A stretch of 64,000 nucleotides of DNA from Gordonia terrae (GTDB taxonomy: Bacteria; Actinomycetota; Actinomycetes; Mycobacteriales; Mycobacteriaceae): contig NZ_CP016594.1 in the NCBI RefSeq assembly GCF_001698225.1, positions 4,712,001 through 4,776,000 on the forward strand, in the 5' to 3' direction. The notes beneath the pieces are model-generated. The model had not been told where the DNA came from. It saw only the letters and a program-made list of their open reading frames with translations, and searched no databases. Below, piece by piece: positions 1-9,337 of this stretch (positions are counted from its first letter, which is position 1; each line of letters begins with the position of its first letter). Position numbers and translations under genes: made by a program.

Positions 1-295
1 TATGTCGATCCACGGGCAGGAGGCCGTCTTCGGGCCCGAGGGCGTGGTCGTGTCCGAGCTGGCCGACAGCGACTACGAGAAGATCGCGGAGGCCTTCGGC
101 GGAATCGGAATGCGCGTCAAGCATCTCGACGATCTCGCGCCCGCCGTCGAGAAGGCTCTCGGCGCCGATGTCCCCGCGTGCATCAACGCCGAGATCGAGC
201 CGGGCGTCGTCCACCCGATCACGACCATGATGCTCGGCGACGTCACGAGCACCGACGAGATCGTCGTCCCCTACTACGAGAACCTGCCCCGGTGA
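1..295 (+). CDS. C-terminal end of a thiamine-pyrophosphate enzyme (acetolactate synthase/2-hydroxyacyl-CoA lyase-like), 5' truncated
   Basis: The gene enters from the left edge in the frame starting at position 2 and stops at 293-295, so only about 97 residues are visible. The segment has the alternating Gly-rich and Val-rich texture of the C-terminal TPP-binding domain of the acetolactate synthase superfamily, including an ENLP-type end. The catalytic Glu and the GDG...N cofactor motif lie upstream of the window, so substrate cannot be judged. The SDR gene starts 32 bp downstream and the acyl-CoA ligase follows, so the three probably form one operon handling a 2-hydroxyacyl- or keto-acid-derived substrate. 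The family assignment rests on sequence texture from memory. Confidence 0.65.
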   Translation, partial: MSIHGQEAVFGPEGVVVSELADSDYEKIAEAFGGIGMRVKHLDDLAPAVEKALGADVPACINAEIEPGVVHPITTMMLGDVTSTDEIVVPYYENLPR

Positions 296-327
296 CCACC
301 GATCACACCCGGCGAGAGGGAGAGACC

Positions 328-1119
328 ATGACGGACAAGCGTGTCGACGGCAAGATCGCCGTCGTCATCGGCGGCGGCTCGGGCATCGGCGAAGCCGCGG
401 CCCGGACCCTGGCCGTCCACGGTGCAGCGGTGACCGTGGCCGACGTGAATCTCGAAGCGGCCGAGGCTGTTGCCGCAGACCTCGGCGGTAGCGCACAGGC
501 GCGGTGGGTCGACGTGACCGACGAGGAGTCGGTGGCCGCGCTCTTCACCGGGCTGACGGACGACCTCGGCGGTGTGGACATCGCGGTGAACTGCGCCGGG
601 TTGAACATCCCGGGGTTCATCGTCGACCTCGACGCGCAGCAGTGGCAGACGACCATCGAGTTGTGCCTCACCGGTTCGTTCCTGGTGACCAAGCACGCGG
701 GACGAACGTTGAACGACGGCGGATCGCTCATCGGCATTGCCTCTCTCAACGCCCGCCAGCCTGCGGCCGGCTTCGCGGGCTACTGCGCGGCCAAGGCGGG
801 CATGGTGATGCTCGCCGAGGTCGCCGCACTCGAGCTGGCCCCGCGCGGCATCCGGGTCAACTCGATCTCCCCGGGACTCGTGGACACCCCGCTGGTGCAC
901 ACCCTCACCTCGATCCCGGTCATCCAGGACGACTTCACCGAGAACACCCCGCTCGGGCGGAACGGCCGGCCGGACGAGATCGCCGACGCGGTCCTCTATC
1001 TCGCCTCCGACGACTCGCGGTGGGTCACCGGGGAGACGATCAACATCAACGGTGGTGCGCACCTGCGCCGGTATCCCGATGTGATGCGCCACCTCGCCGA
1101 CCTGGCGGCTGCCGAATGA
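328..1119 (+). CDS. Short-chain dehydrogenase/reductase, 263 aa
   Basis: This is a classical SDR NAD(P)-dependent oxidoreductase. The Rossmann motif GGGSGIGE spans residues 15-22, the NCAG motif is present, and the catalytic triad is Ser139, Tyr152 and Lys156 (YCAAK). The ATG at 328 follows a purine-rich GAGAGGGAGAG ribosome site and places the glycine motif at the usual distance from the N-terminus; the frame stays open upstream but lacks SDR sequence there. Asp near residue 39 at the end of the second strand favours NAD over NADP. The stop overlaps the acyl-CoA ligase start by four bases (ATGA). The substrate is unknown; the context suggests a hydroxyacid or hydroxyacyl intermediate. Confidence 0.9.
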   Translation: MTDKRVDGKIAVVIGGGSGIGEAAARTLAVHGAAVTVADVNLEAAEAVAADLGGSAQARWVDVTDEESVAALFTGLTDDLGGVDIAVNCAGLNIPGFIVDLDAQQWQTTIELCLTGSFLVTKHAGRTLNDGGSLIGIASLNARQPAAGFAGYCAAKAGMVMLAEVAALELAPRGIRVNSISPGLVDTPLVHTLTSIPVIQDDFTENTPLGRNGRPDEIADAVLYLASDDSRWVTGETININGGAHLRRYPDVMRHLADLAAAE

Positions 1120-2702
1120 CGACGCCGACCGACTACCGTCTGGCCGAGCAGACCCGGCTCCGCGCACGCCTCGACGGAGACGCCCCGGCGCTGTCGGGGG
1201 CCGGGGTGCAGCTCACCTACCGGCAGCTCGACGACCGCGCCAACCGTCTGGCGAACGTGTTGCGCGACCGCGGTATCCGAGCCGGCGATCGGATCGCCGT
1301 GTTGGGGAAGAGCTCTCCGGAGATCATCGAGACGGTACTCGCCGCCGCGAAGATCGGCGCGGTCACCGTGCCGCTGAACTGGCGGCTCTCGGTCCGCGAG
1401 CTCGGCGAGGTCGTCGACGACGCACGGGCACGTCTTATCGTCTGCCACCGCGACTTTCTCGATGCGGTGACGGAGATCCTCTCCGGTGCAGACACTGTCA
1501 TGGAACCGATCGCGTTCGGCGATCCACGACAACCGCTCTCGTACGAACAGTTGCTGGCGACGTCGTCCCCGGATGATCCGGGCCACGTCGGCGACGCCGA
1601 CGACGTGGTCCTCCAGCTCTACACCTCGGGTACCACCGGCCGGCCCAAGGGCGTGCTCACCTCCAACACCAACCTGGGCGCCTGCACGCAGGCCGGCGGG
1701 CCGTGGGGGTTCGACGACTCGTCGGTCAGCCTCTGCGCCATGCCTCTCTTCCACATCGGCGGACTGGGCTGGGCGCTGGTGGGGCTGGCCAACGGCGCAC
1801 ACAACGTGGTCATCGCCGACTTCACCCCGGATTCGCTCCTGGACACCCTTGTCCGGGAACGCATCACGAACGTCTTCCTGGTACCGACCGTCATCGGCAT
1901 GCTCGTGGACGTACCGGGCGCCGACCAGGCCGATGTCGGGGCATTGCGGTCGATCGCGTACGGGTCCGCGCCGATCACCCCCGCCCTCCTGCGCCGGACG
2001 CTGCGCACCTTCGGCACCCCGCTGTTCCAGGTGTACGGACTCACCGAAACCCACGGCGCGGTCACCCAACTCGACGCCGCGGACCACAGCACCGACCCCG
2101 AGCGCGCACATCTGCTCCGCTCCGTCGGCCGCCCGTACCCCTGGGTGGAACTGACCATCAGAACCGCATCGGGCACCGAGGCGACGTCCGGCGAGCAGGG
2201 CGAGATCTGCATCCGGACACCGCAGGCGACCCGCGGCTACCACCGGCGCGACGCCGAGACCGCGGCGACCATCGACGCCGACGGCTGGCTGCACACCGGC
2301 GACATCGGCCGCGTCGACGCCGACGGTTACGTGTACGTCACCGACCGGCTCAAGGACATGGTCATCACCGGCGGTGAGAACGTCTATCCCACCGAGGTCG
2401 AGGCGGTTCTCGGCGACCACCCGGACGTCGCGCAGGTCGCGGTGGTCGGGCTGCCGCACGACACCTGGGGCGAAGAGGTGACGGCGTTCGTCGTGCCCGC
2501 CCCGGGGCACGAACCCACCGAAGCCGATCTCCGCGCCTTCGCCCGGTCCCGGCTGGCCGGCTACAAGGTCCCCAAGACCGTGCACATCGTCTCGGCGCTT
2601 CCGCTCGGCGCGACCGGGAAGATCCTCAAACGCTCTCTGCGAGAACAATTCGCAGCACGACGCGGGCCGGTCGCGTCAACTCCGGCGACCGCCGACGAGT
2701 GA
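1116..2702 (+). CDS. AMP-forming acyl-CoA synthetase / CoA ligase, 528 aa
   Basis: This is an adenylate-forming enzyme of the ANL superfamily that would activate a carboxylic acid to its acyl-CoA through an acyl-AMP. The phosphate-binding loop YTSGTTGRPKG starts at residue 169. The YGLTE motif, the WLHTGD motif and the C-terminal lysine motif (GKILKR) follow in the expected order. The start codon overlaps the SDR stop, which implies translational coupling. The last 27 bases overlap the convergent gene on the other strand. Length is normal for fatty or aromatic acid CoA ligases; the substrate cannot be read from the sequence. Confidence 0.9.
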   Translation: MTTPTDYRLAEQTRLRARLDGDAPALSGAGVQLTYRQLDDRANRLANVLRDRGIRAGDRIAVLGKSSPEIIETVLAAAKIGAVTVPLNWRLSVRELGEVVDDARARLIVCHRDFLDAVTEILSGADTVMEPIAFGDPRQPLSYEQLLATSSPDDPGHVGDADDVVLQLYTSGTTGRPKGVLTSNTNLGACTQAGGPWGFDDSSVSLCAMPLFHIGGLGWALVGLANGAHNVVIADFTPDSLLDTLVRERITNVFLVPTVIGMLVDVPGADQADVGALRSIAYGSAPITPALLRRTLRTFGTPLFQVYGLTETHGAVTQLDAADHSTDPERAHLLRSVGRPYPWVELTIRTASGTEATSGEQGEICIRTPQATRGYHRRDAETAATIDADGWLHTGDIGRVDADGYVYVTDRLKDMVITGGENVYPTEVEAVLGDHPDVAQVAVVGLPHDTWGEEVTAFVVPAPGHEPTEADLRAFARSRLAGYKVPKTVHIVSALPLGATGKILKRSLREQFAARRGPVASTPATADE

Positions 2703-3155
2703 CGTCACATAGCGCGCGGGGACATCGAACCACACCTCGCGCGCCGGCGTCCGCTGCAGTACCGATTCGGGCAGCTCGGTGGAGTAGGTCAGACTCAGCG
2801 TCCCGGTGAAGTCGGGATGGACGCGATCGAGCGCCGGGATCTCGATGACGAGACCGCCGGGGACGATGACCGCGCGGACCATCGAACCCGGCGGGGCCGC
2901 CCACTCGTGGTCGACGGCCCGGCCGGCGCGCCCGGGAACGGTCGACATCGTCGCCAGGACTCGACGAGGCGTCAAGACGAGGGCACCGGTGAAGGGCCGG
3001 ACGCTGCCCTGCGCCGATCGGCCGGGCACGCGGCCGCTGAATCGCAGTGTCACGGGCACGAATTCGACGATGTGGTGGGCCTGCTCGGAAGCGGCTTCGG
3101 CGCGAAGGTCATCGGGGAGCTTGCCGATGCCGAGCATCCGCCGCAGGGAGGCCAT
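2676..3155 (-). CDS. Conserved hypothetical protein, 159 aa
   Basis: This protein was not recognised. The ATG at 3155 follows an AGGGTG-type ribosome site. It has no signal peptide or membrane segment. The middle (residues 50-140) alternates short beta-like stretches with Pro and Gly, including a TGALVLTPRRVLA run reminiscent of PH-like bacterial domains, but that is only an impression. The 3' end overlaps the convergent acyl-CoA ligase by 27 bp. The luciferase-like gene ends 32 bp upstream on the same strand, so the two could be co-transcribed. Confidence 0.6.
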   Translation of the reverse strand: MASLRRMLGIGKLPDDLRAEAASEQAHHIVEFVPVTLRFSGRVPGRSAQGSVRPFTGALVLTPRRVLATMSTVPGRAGRAVDHEWAAPPGSMVRAVIVPGGLVIEIPALDRVHPDFTGTLSLTYSTELPESVLQRTPAREVWFDVPARYVTSLVGGRRS

Positions 3156-3187
3156 GGCAGCACCCTAGATCCCGCGGCGACGCTCCG

Positions 3188-4090
3188 TCAGGAGAATGCC
3201 GCGGCCACGTCCGCGGCTCGCCGCAGTTGATCGGGATCGGAACTCGTCGGGATGAGTTGGACCTCGTCGGTGCCGATGTCGGCGAAGCGCCGTAGGATCT
3301 CGGCCAGCTCGGCCTCGGTGCCCGCCCACCCGGTGGTGGGTGCGATCGCGTCGACGAACTCCGAGGGGATCCAGTTCATGTAGTGGTGCAGGTGCCGGGT
3401 GACCTGCGCGCGCGGACCGTCGCCGTCGCCGATCGCGAACCAGAACGACGTCGCAAGATGCGGTGCCGCCCGCCCGGCCTCGGCCCACGCCGACCGGGCG
3501 ACGTCGAAGAGTTCGTTCTGCTTGACGGTGTCGAGATCCAAGGTGACCCCGGCGATCCCGTCCGCCCAGTCGACCGCGCTGCGGATGGTCTTGGGTCCGG
3601 TGGTGCCGACATGCAGTTCCGGCCCACCCTTGCGGTGCGGCGGCGGACCGACCGGCAGGACCGACTCGGTCAGCTTCTCTCCGGCCCATACCCGTTTCAT
3701 CGTCGCCGCGCGGTCGGCGAGTTGACGCATCGTCTGCGTCGACGGGTCCGCGCCGACCGCCCGATAGTCCTCGTGTCGCCCGCCGACGCCGAGGGCCACG
3801 GTGAGGCGGCCGGCCGACAGCATGTCGCCGGTCGCCAGTGACTTGGCGAGCATCACCGGGTCGTGCAGCTGCGGCACGACGACCGTCATCACCAGCGGTA
3901 CCCGAGCCGTCCAGGCCGCCAGCGCCCCGAGGAAGGTCAGGCATTCCGGGTTGTCGAACGCGATGCGTTCACCCCAGCACAGGGAGCTGAACGGACCGTC
4001 GTCGATGGTGGTGGCCCAGGAGTGGAGCATCTCGGCATCGAGATCGGGCTCCATCACGGGCATCGTCATCCCGATGCGCACGAGCGCCAT
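3188..4090 (-). CDS. LLM-class (luciferase-like) flavin-dependent oxidoreductase, 300 aa
   Basis: This is a TIM-barrel oxidoreductase of the bacterial luciferase family, using FMN or F420. Supporting features are the MRIG-like N-terminal strand (MALVRIGMTMP), the GALAAWTARVPL strand-helix unit, the SAGRLTVALGVGGRHEDYRA segment typical of the family's fourth barrel strand, and the TTGPKTIRSAVDWADGI unit. The ATG at 4090 was chosen because the 45 upstream residues in this frame are Arg-rich and unlike the family. Mycobacteriales carry many F420-dependent members, so F420 is a reasonable guess, but the cofactor is not decided by what is visible. Confidence 0.85.
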   Translation of the reverse strand: MALVRIGMTMPVMEPDLDAEMLHSWATTIDDGPFSSLCWGERIAFDNPECLTFLGALAAWTARVPLVMTVVVPQLHDPVMLAKSLATGDMLSAGRLTVALGVGGRHEDYRAVGADPSTQTMRQLADRAATMKRVWAGEKLTESVLPVGPPPHRKGGPELHVGTTGPKTIRSAVDWADGIAGVTLDLDTVKQNELFDVARSAWAEAGRAAPHLATSFWFAIGDGDGPRAQVTRHLHHYMNWIPSEFVDAIAPTTGWAGTEAELAEILRRFADIGTDEVQLIPTSSDPDQLRRAADVAAAFS

Positions 4091-4178
4091 TCTGGCACGG
4101 ACGACCCAGGACCGGACAAGGTTTCGCAGATGCCGCGCATCGTTGCGGCAAACGCAACGATGCGCGACATCGGTTCTG

Positions 4179-5462
4179 TCAGTGCTGGTTCCGCCCCGGA
4201 CTACCGGACGCGGCCCGGCCCACATGCGCGGCCCGCACCGGCGAGTTCTTCAGCTCACGCAACGCGGTCCGCAGACCGCGGCGCTTGCCGGTCTCCGGGT
4301 CGACGCCGAAGTGATCGCTCATCCCCTCGCGGATCGCGAAGCGCAGCTCCGACGCCGTCTCGGGCGCGTCGTCGGACGTGGCCTTCAACAGTGAGTTCGG
4401 CAATGCCAGCTTCGCGATGGTCCGGAACGACTGCGCATACTGGCCCAGGAGGGTCCCGGTCGTGTACGGCAGGTCGTACTTGTCGCAGAGCTCGCGGACG
4501 CGCACACCGATCTCCTCGTACCGGCTGCTCGGCAGGTCGGGGAACAGGTGGTGCTCGATCTGATGACTGAGGTTGCCGCTCATGAACCGCATCAGCGGGC
4601 CCGCCTTGAAGTTGGCCGATCCCAACATCTGCCGCAGGTACCAGCGCGGCTGATCCTCGTTCTCGAACTCCTCGACCGTGAACTTCTCGGCGCCGTCGGG
4701 GAAGTGACCGCAGAAGATCACCATGTACGCCCAGTAGTTGCGGACGATGTTCGACGTGAAGTTCGCTGTGAGCGTCGTCTTCCAGTTCGGTCCGGCCAAG
4801 GCGGGGTAGATGAGGTAGTCCTTGGCGGCCTGCTTGCCGACCTTGGTGCCGATCACCCGGAGATCCTTGGCCGCCTGGCGGTAGGTCTTCTCCTTGTTGC
4901 GCAGCTTCTCCGTCTCCAGATGGTGCAGCGCGACACCGTATTCGAAGAACGTACCCAGCGTCAGGTTGTAGATCGGGTTGCCGACGTTCCACCACTCCCA
5001 GGGCTGGTCCCGGGTGACGCGGAGGATACCGTAGCCCACGTCGTCGTCCATCCCGACGACGTTCGTGTACTTGTGATGGACGAAGTTGTGCGAGTGCTTC
5101 CACTGCACGCTCGGGCAGGTGGTGTCCCACTCCCACGACGCCGAGTGGACCTCCGGATCGTTCATCCAGTCCCACTGACCGTGCATCACGTTGTGGCCCA
5201 GTTCCATGTTCTCGATGATCTTGGCCAGCGAGAGCATCGCGGTACCGGCCGCCCAGGCGACCTTCTTGTTGCTGAACATCAGGGCGAGCCGGCCGCCGGC
5301 CGCGAGACTCCGCTGGATGGTGATGGCCCGCCGGATGTACTTGGCGTCGGCCTCGCCACGCGACTCCTCGATGTCACGGCGGATGGCGTCGAGTTCGGCG
5401 CCGAGGGTCTCGACGTCGCTGTCGGTGAGATGTGCGTACTGATCGATGTCGGTGATGGCCAT
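4179..5462 (-). CDS. desA3: Membrane fatty acid desaturase, DesA3/linoleoyl-CoA desaturase-like, 427 aa
   Basis: This is an integral-membrane acyl-CoA/acyl-lipid desaturase that would introduce a cis double bond using a di-iron centre. All three histidine boxes are present: HNVMH at residues 90-94, HSHNFVHH at 123-130 and HQIEHH at 300-305. The last carries the HQxEHHLFP form typical of the linoleoyl-CoA desaturase/DesA3 group. ATG 5462 is preferred over an in-frame upstream start because it lies 8 bp after the reductase stop and gives the usual N-terminus. The adjacent gene encodes its likely electron donor, matching the Rv3229c-Rv3230c pair of M. tuberculosis, where DesA3 makes oleate. The symbol is by similarity only. 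Confidence 0.88.
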   Translation of the reverse strand: MAITDIDQYAHLTDSDVETLGAELDAIRRDIEESRGEADAKYIRRAITIQRSLAAGGRLALMFSNKKVAWAAGTAMLSLAKIIENMELGHNVMHGQWDWMNDPEVHSASWEWDTTCPSVQWKHSHNFVHHKYTNVVGMDDDVGYGILRVTRDQPWEWWNVGNPIYNLTLGTFFEYGVALHHLETEKLRNKEKTYRQAAKDLRVIGTKVGKQAAKDYLIYPALAGPNWKTTLTANFTSNIVRNYWAYMVIFCGHFPDGAEKFTVEEFENEDQPRWYLRQMLGSANFKAGPLMRFMSGNLSHQIEHHLFPDLPSSRYEEIGVRVRELCDKYDLPYTTGTLLGQYAQSFRTIAKLALPNSLLKATSDDAPETASELRFAIREGMSDHFGVDPETGKRRGLRTALRELKNSPVRAAHVGRAASGSPGRNQH

Positions 5463-5470
5463 GAAGCCTC

Positions 5471-6583
5471 CTACAGATCGAGGGTGCATTCACCAGACAC
5501 GGCGCTGATGCATGTCTGGATTCGTTCTCCTTCGCGACGCTCCTCGCCGGTGCGCAGGTCACGAACGTAACCCCCGGCGAGTGGCACGACGCAGGTCTGG
5601 CAGATGCCCATCCGGCATCCGAATGCCATCTGGATGCCCAGGTTCTCACCCGCCTCGAGCAGCGTTGTGGCGCCGTCGATCTCGGCCTCTTTGTCCGAGA
5701 TCGCGAACTTCACGGTGCCACCCTCGCCGCCGTGGTCGGTGCGCGCGATGGCGAACCGCTCGACGTGCAGCCGCTCGCGGAGACCACCGTCCTCGTAGTG
5801 GCTCTCCATCGCGTCGAGCAGCGCCACCGGCCCACAGGCCCAGCATTCGCGCTCGCGCCAGTCCGGCGCCCACTCGTCCATCCGGGAGACGTCGAACTTC
5901 CCCATCTCCTTGGTCAGCTGGAGGTTGAGGTCGTAGTCGTCGGCCTCCTCGGCCAGTTTCTCCATCTCGTCGAGGAAGATCACGTCGTCGCGCGTGGGCG
6001 CGGAGTGGATGTGCACGATGTCGGGCGTCTCACCGTGCGAACTCAGCTGTCGCAGCATGGCCATCACGGGGGTGATGCCGCTGCCCGCGGTCACGAACAG
6101 AATCTTGCCCGGCACCGGTTCGGGCAGGTGGAAGTCACCCTTGGGTGACTGCAGCCGGATGATCGTCCCGGGGCTGACGCCGTCGACCAGGTGCGACGAG
6201 AGGAACCCGTCCGGGTTGGCCTTCACGGTGATCGCGATGGTCTTGTTCTCGCCGGCCCCGATGGACGTCAGTGAATACGACCGCCAGTGCCATTTGCCCT
6301 CGATCTGCAGACCGATGCCGACGTACTGGCCCGGTTTGTACGAGTCGGGGAAGCCCCAACCCGTCCGGATGGTGACGGTCGCGGTGTCGTCGGTCTCCTT
6401 GGTGACGTCGAGCACCTTGCCGCGGAGTTCCCGTGCGCTCCACAGCGGATTGATCAGGTGTAGATAGTCGTCCGGCAGGAGCGGAGTGGTCGCTCGCGCC
6501 ACCAGACCGCGGATGATGTTGACCTCGGGCTTGCGGGCCTCGACCCCCGCTGCCGGCCTCTTGCTCCACTTCAATAGGTTCAC
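5471..6583 (-). CDS. Ferredoxin reductase / oxidoreductase partner of the desaturase (Rv3230c-like), 370 aa
   Basis: This three-domain electron-transfer protein would pass NAD(P)H electrons to the neighbouring desaturase. The FAD-binding motif RSYSLTS, the nucleotide-binding GSGITPVMAM motif and a C-terminal plant-type 2Fe-2S domain (CRMGICQTC plus a late Cys) are all visible in order. The GTG start at 6583 has a strong GGAGGAG site eight bases upstream. The gene comes first in the two-gene operon, with 8 bp before the desaturase. The 144-bp upstream spacer holds a perfect 14-bp palindrome that may be an operator. Confidence 0.9.
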   Translation of the reverse strand: MNLLKWSKRPAAGVEARKPEVNIIRGLVARATTPLLPDDYLHLINPLWSARELRGKVLDVTKETDDTATVTIRTGWGFPDSYKPGQYVGIGLQIEGKWHWRSYSLTSIGAGENKTIAITVKANPDGFLSSHLVDGVSPGTIIRLQSPKGDFHLPEPVPGKILFVTAGSGITPVMAMLRQLSSHGETPDIVHIHSAPTRDDVIFLDEMEKLAEEADDYDLNLQLTKEMGKFDVSRMDEWAPDWRERECWACGPVALLDAMESHYEDGGLRERLHVERFAIARTDHGGEGGTVKFAISDKEAEIDGATTLLEAGENLGIQMAFGCRMGICQTCVVPLAGGYVRDLRTGEERREGERIQTCISAVSGECTLDL

Positions 6584-6666
6584 ACAAACTCCTCCCCTGG
6601 AATCCCCTTGGCTGGAGTTACTGACGGGTATTTACCCTTCGGTGCACGACTGTACACATGCAATCG

Positions 6667-6680
6667 GTGACCGCGGTCAC
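6667..6680. promoter_or_regulatory. 14-bp perfect palindrome upstream of the desaturase operon
   Basis: GTGACCGCGGTCAC is a perfect palindrome about 85 bp upstream of the reductase start. A second inverted repeat, GGGTA-TT-TACCC, lies closer at 6626-6637. Fatty acid desaturase operons in Mycobacteriales are often controlled by TetR-type repressors that bind such palindromes, but no regulator is encoded nearby, so an operator role is inference. Confidence 0.3.
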
Positions 6681-6727
6681 AAGCTTCGATATTGCCAGTT
6701 CAGACGCGGATCGGCGACCCCCGCAGG

Positions 6728-7207
6728 TCACCAGACGAAGGCGCCGCCGGTCCAGATGCCGGTCGCGATCAGCGCGAAGAGCAACTCGATGCCGATCGTC
6801 TTGACGGCGGCTCTGAGTGCCGAGAACGCGCCGCGCCAGGCTCCGTCGAAGCTCCGCGTGCGGACCAGTTCCGACGCCAGTGCGCCGACGATGAACCCGA
6901 GCAGCAGACCGATGACCGGCACGACGAAGAAACCGACGATGCCGACCAGGCCGCCCACCACGATCGTGCGGTTCGGGATCGCGTCCGCGCGCAGGGACCG
7001 CCCGGCGACCAGGTACTTGAGCACCTCACCGGTCGCGATCACGACGAGGGCCAGCGCGAACACCGACCAGGCCCAGCCGCCGACGATCAGCGCCCACACG
7101 AACAGCGCACCGACGATGAGCAACGTGCCGGGCAGGATCGGCACGACGATGCCCACCAGTCCGACCATGATCACCGCTGCGACCAGCAGCTCACCCCAGA
7201 ACGGCAC
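6728..7207 (-). CDS. DUF456 family membrane protein, 159 aa
   Basis: This small integral-membrane protein has about four hydrophobic segments, with Gly-rich turns such as GIVVPILPGTLL near the N-terminus and a central GGLVGIVGFFVVPVIGLLLG stretch. The layout, including an early P-x-L-PG turn, matches the DUF456 family, whose function is unknown. It starts at GTG 7207 just after the purT stop (7223), so it is probably the second gene of a purT operon. Confidence 0.75.
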   Translation of the reverse strand: MPFWGELLVAAVIMVGLVGIVVPILPGTLLIVGALFVWALIVGGWAWSVFALALVVIATGEVLKYLVAGRSLRADAIPNRTIVVGGLVGIVGFFVVPVIGLLLGFIVGALASELVRTRSFDGAWRGAFSALRAAVKTIGIELLFALIATGIWTGGAFVW

Positions 7208-7222
7208 CCGCGTGTCGTCCGG

Positions 7223-8905
7223 TCACTCGCCGGGTGTCGACGACGCGTCGGGGCGTACGTCGGTGGTCCGGCCACCGGTCTTGACGATCGAGGTCATCGC
7301 CGGAGCCGGTTCGTTCGGGGACTGGTCCTTGGGAGCCGTCCGCGGCGGCGGGCCCGCGGGACGCGGGGGCGTTCCCGGCGGGGGTGTCGAGGGCGGGGGA
7401 ACCGGGCGTGGACCACCTGCCGGCCGAGGGACCGGTCGAGGCTGCGGCGGCGGGCCCGGCCGGCGGGGCGGCGGACCCGGCGGTCCACCCGCAGGCTTCG
7501 GCACGCCGGGTGGCGGGCCCGCGGGTCCACGCGGTGGGCCGACCGGTCCGGGCGGCGGCCCGGGCCGTCGGGGAGGCGCCGTCGGGGGCGGGGTCGGCGG
7601 AAGTGCGGTGACGGTGCGGACGGCGGCGCGACCCGGCACCGGGGTGACGAGCGAGGCGGCGCGGACGGCGCGCTCACGGGCGGCCGGGACGTCGTCGGCG
7701 GTCGCGGTGATCACGCCCATCCGCCGGCGGTGGAAACTCTCGGGCTTGCCGAACAGCCGGATGTCGGTCTCGGGGACCGCCAGCGCCGCGGCGACGTTCT
7801 CGAACCCGATCGCCGGCTCGTCGAGCTGCCCGTAGATGACGGCCGACGCGCCCGGGGACGCGAGTGTGACGTCGACCGGGAGGCCGAGGATCGCCCGGGC
7901 GTGCATCTCGAACTCCGACAGGCGCTGCGTCGCCATCGTCACCAAACCGGTGTCGTGGGGTCGCGGACTGACCTCGGAGAAGTAGACGTCGTCCCCCTTG
8001 ACGAACAGCTCCACACCGAAAACCCCGCGCCCGGCGAGCTTTCCGTCGCCGAGCGCGGTGGCGATACGCGCCGCGATCGACGTCGCCGATGCATGCGCGT
8101 CGCTGCTCATCTCGTGCGGCTGCCAGCTCTCCACGTAGTCGCCGTTGATCTGCCGGTGACCGATGGGCGCGCAGAAGTGCGAGGTGAGCCGGCCGGTGGC
8201 CGGATCGATCGCCCGGACCGTGAGAAGGGTGATCTCGTAGTCGAATTCGACGAAGCCTTCGACGATCACCCGAGTACCCCGTACACGACCACCGGTGTTC
8301 GCGGTCTCCCACGCCGACGCCAGGTCCTCAGGACCGCGCACCACCGACTGCCCCTTGCCCGACGAGGACATGACCGGCTTGATGACGCACGGGAACCCGA
8401 TCTGGCGCGCGGCGACGGTGACTTCCTCGAGCGTGTCCGCGAAGAGGTATGGCGAGGTCGGCAGGCCGAGCTCCTCGTCGGCGAGGCGCCGGATGCCCTC
8501 ACGGTTCATCGTCGCGACGACCGCGCTCGCGGTCGGGATGACCTCGGCGATACCGCGTTCGGCGATGTCGACCAGGGCCTCGGTGGCGATCGCCTCGATC
8601 TCGGGTACCACATACGCGGGACGATGTTTGTCGACGACGGCGCGCAGCGCATCGGCATCGGTCATGTCGATGACCTCGGCGTGATGGGCGACCTGGTGGC
8701 CGGGTGCGTCGGCGTAGCGATCCACGGCGACTACCTCGACACCGAGGCGCTGGAACGCGATCACGACTTCTTTGCCGAGTTCACCGGCTCCGAGGACCAT
8801 CACCTTGGTCGCGGTCGGACTCAGCGGCGTGCCGATGACGTCCGGTGGCCCGGTCGTCGGCGCCGGCTGGGCTGCGCTGATCGCGCTCTCGCTGTTCGAC
8901 GTCAT
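7223..8905 (-). CDS. purT: Formate-dependent phosphoribosylglycinamide formyltransferase (PurT) with a proline-rich C-terminal tail, 560 aa
   Basis: PurT makes formyl-GAR from GAR, formate and ATP in purine synthesis. The N-terminal motif [12 protein letters not shown], the ATP-grasp core with [12 protein letters not shown], the GVELFV strand and the [13 protein letters not shown] motif are all present and match the family over roughly residues 35-430. The family normally ends near 400-420 residues. Here the frame continues for about 130 more, built almost entirely of Pro, Gly, Arg and Ala in PPGP/PPRP runs encoded at about 7223-7610. ATG 8905 was chosen over an in-frame TTG six bases upstream. 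DUF456 lies directly downstream. Confidence 0.92.
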   Translation of the reverse strand: MTSNSESAISAAQPAPTTGPPDVIGTPLSPTATKVMVLGAGELGKEVVIAFQRLGVEVVAVDRYADAPGHQVAHHAEVIDMTDADALRAVVDKHRPAYVVPEIEAIATEALVDIAERGIAEVIPTASAVVATMNREGIRRLADEELGLPTSPYLFADTLEEVTVAARQIGFPCVIKPVMSSSGKGQSVVRGPEDLASAWETANTGGRVRGTRVIVEGFVEFDYEITLLTVRAIDPATGRLTSHFCAPIGHRQINGDYVESWQPHEMSSDAHASATSIAARIATALGDGKLAGRGVFGVELFVKGDDVYFSEVSPRPHDTGLVTMATQRLSEFEMHARAILGLPVDVTLASPGASAVIYGQLDEPAIGFENVAAALAVPETDIRLFGKPESFHRRRMGVITATADDVPAARERAVRAASLVTPVPGRAAVRTVTALPPTPPPTAPPRRPGPPPGPVGPPRGPAGPPPGVPKPAGGPPGPPPRRPGPPPQPRPVPRPAGGPRPVPPPSTPPPGTPPRPAGPPPRTAPKDQSPNEPAPAMTSIVKTGGRTTDVRPDASSTPGE

Positions 8906-8945
8906 CCTCAAATCCTACTTGCCGTCAGCACACATCCCGACGCAC

Positions 8946-9302
8946 TCATCCCGTCACCTCGTGCACGAAGCACCACCGCCACACCTCACCCGGTTCGGCC
9001 GAACGCATGACCGGGTGCCCGGTGTCGTGGAAGTGTCCCGTCGCGTGCCGGCGCGGGCTGGAGTCGCAACAACCGATGTGTCCGCACGTCAGGCACTTTC
9101 GTAGGTGGGCCCAGTGGGTCTCCCCGATCGCGACGCAATCCTGGCAGCTGCGGTCGTCGCCGGCGGCCGGGGCCGGGTCGTCGGCCGGCGCGGCGCCGAA
9201 CGCCTCCAGTTCGGCGCAGCGTGCGGTGGCGGTCGAGCCGGCCGACGCCGACTCCGGCGGACCGGACGAGGACTTCCGGCGAAAGATCTGCATGCTCGAC
9301 AT
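8946..9302 (-). CDS. UBP-type zinc finger protein, 118 aa
   Basis: The C-terminal half is a zf-UBP domain: CQDC, then CLTCGHIGCC, then a series of histidines (RHATGHFHDTGH) and a tryptophan-rich end (VWRWCF). This spacing is the Cys/His zinc-binding pattern of the family. The N-terminal half is low-complexity Ala/Pro/Ser. Bacterial members often sit beside, or are fused to, CPA1 Na+/H+ antiporters. Here the gene is divergent from such an antiporter with only 35 bp between starts. A regulatory role in ion or pH homeostasis is inference. Confidence 0.85.
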   Translation of the reverse strand: MSSMQIFRRKSSSGPPESASAGSTATARCAELEAFGAAPADDPAPAAGDDRSCQDCVAIGETHWAHLRKCLTCGHIGCCDSSPRRHATGHFHDTGHPVMRSAEPGEVWRWCFVHEVTG

Positions 9303-9337
9303 TATCCACCGCGCCGGGCGCCATTAGAGTCGCTCGA

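Noticed and set aside
7223..7610. Separate proline-rich gene downstream of purT
   Set aside because: The reading frame is continuous with PurT, with no stop and no start or ribosome site at the junction.
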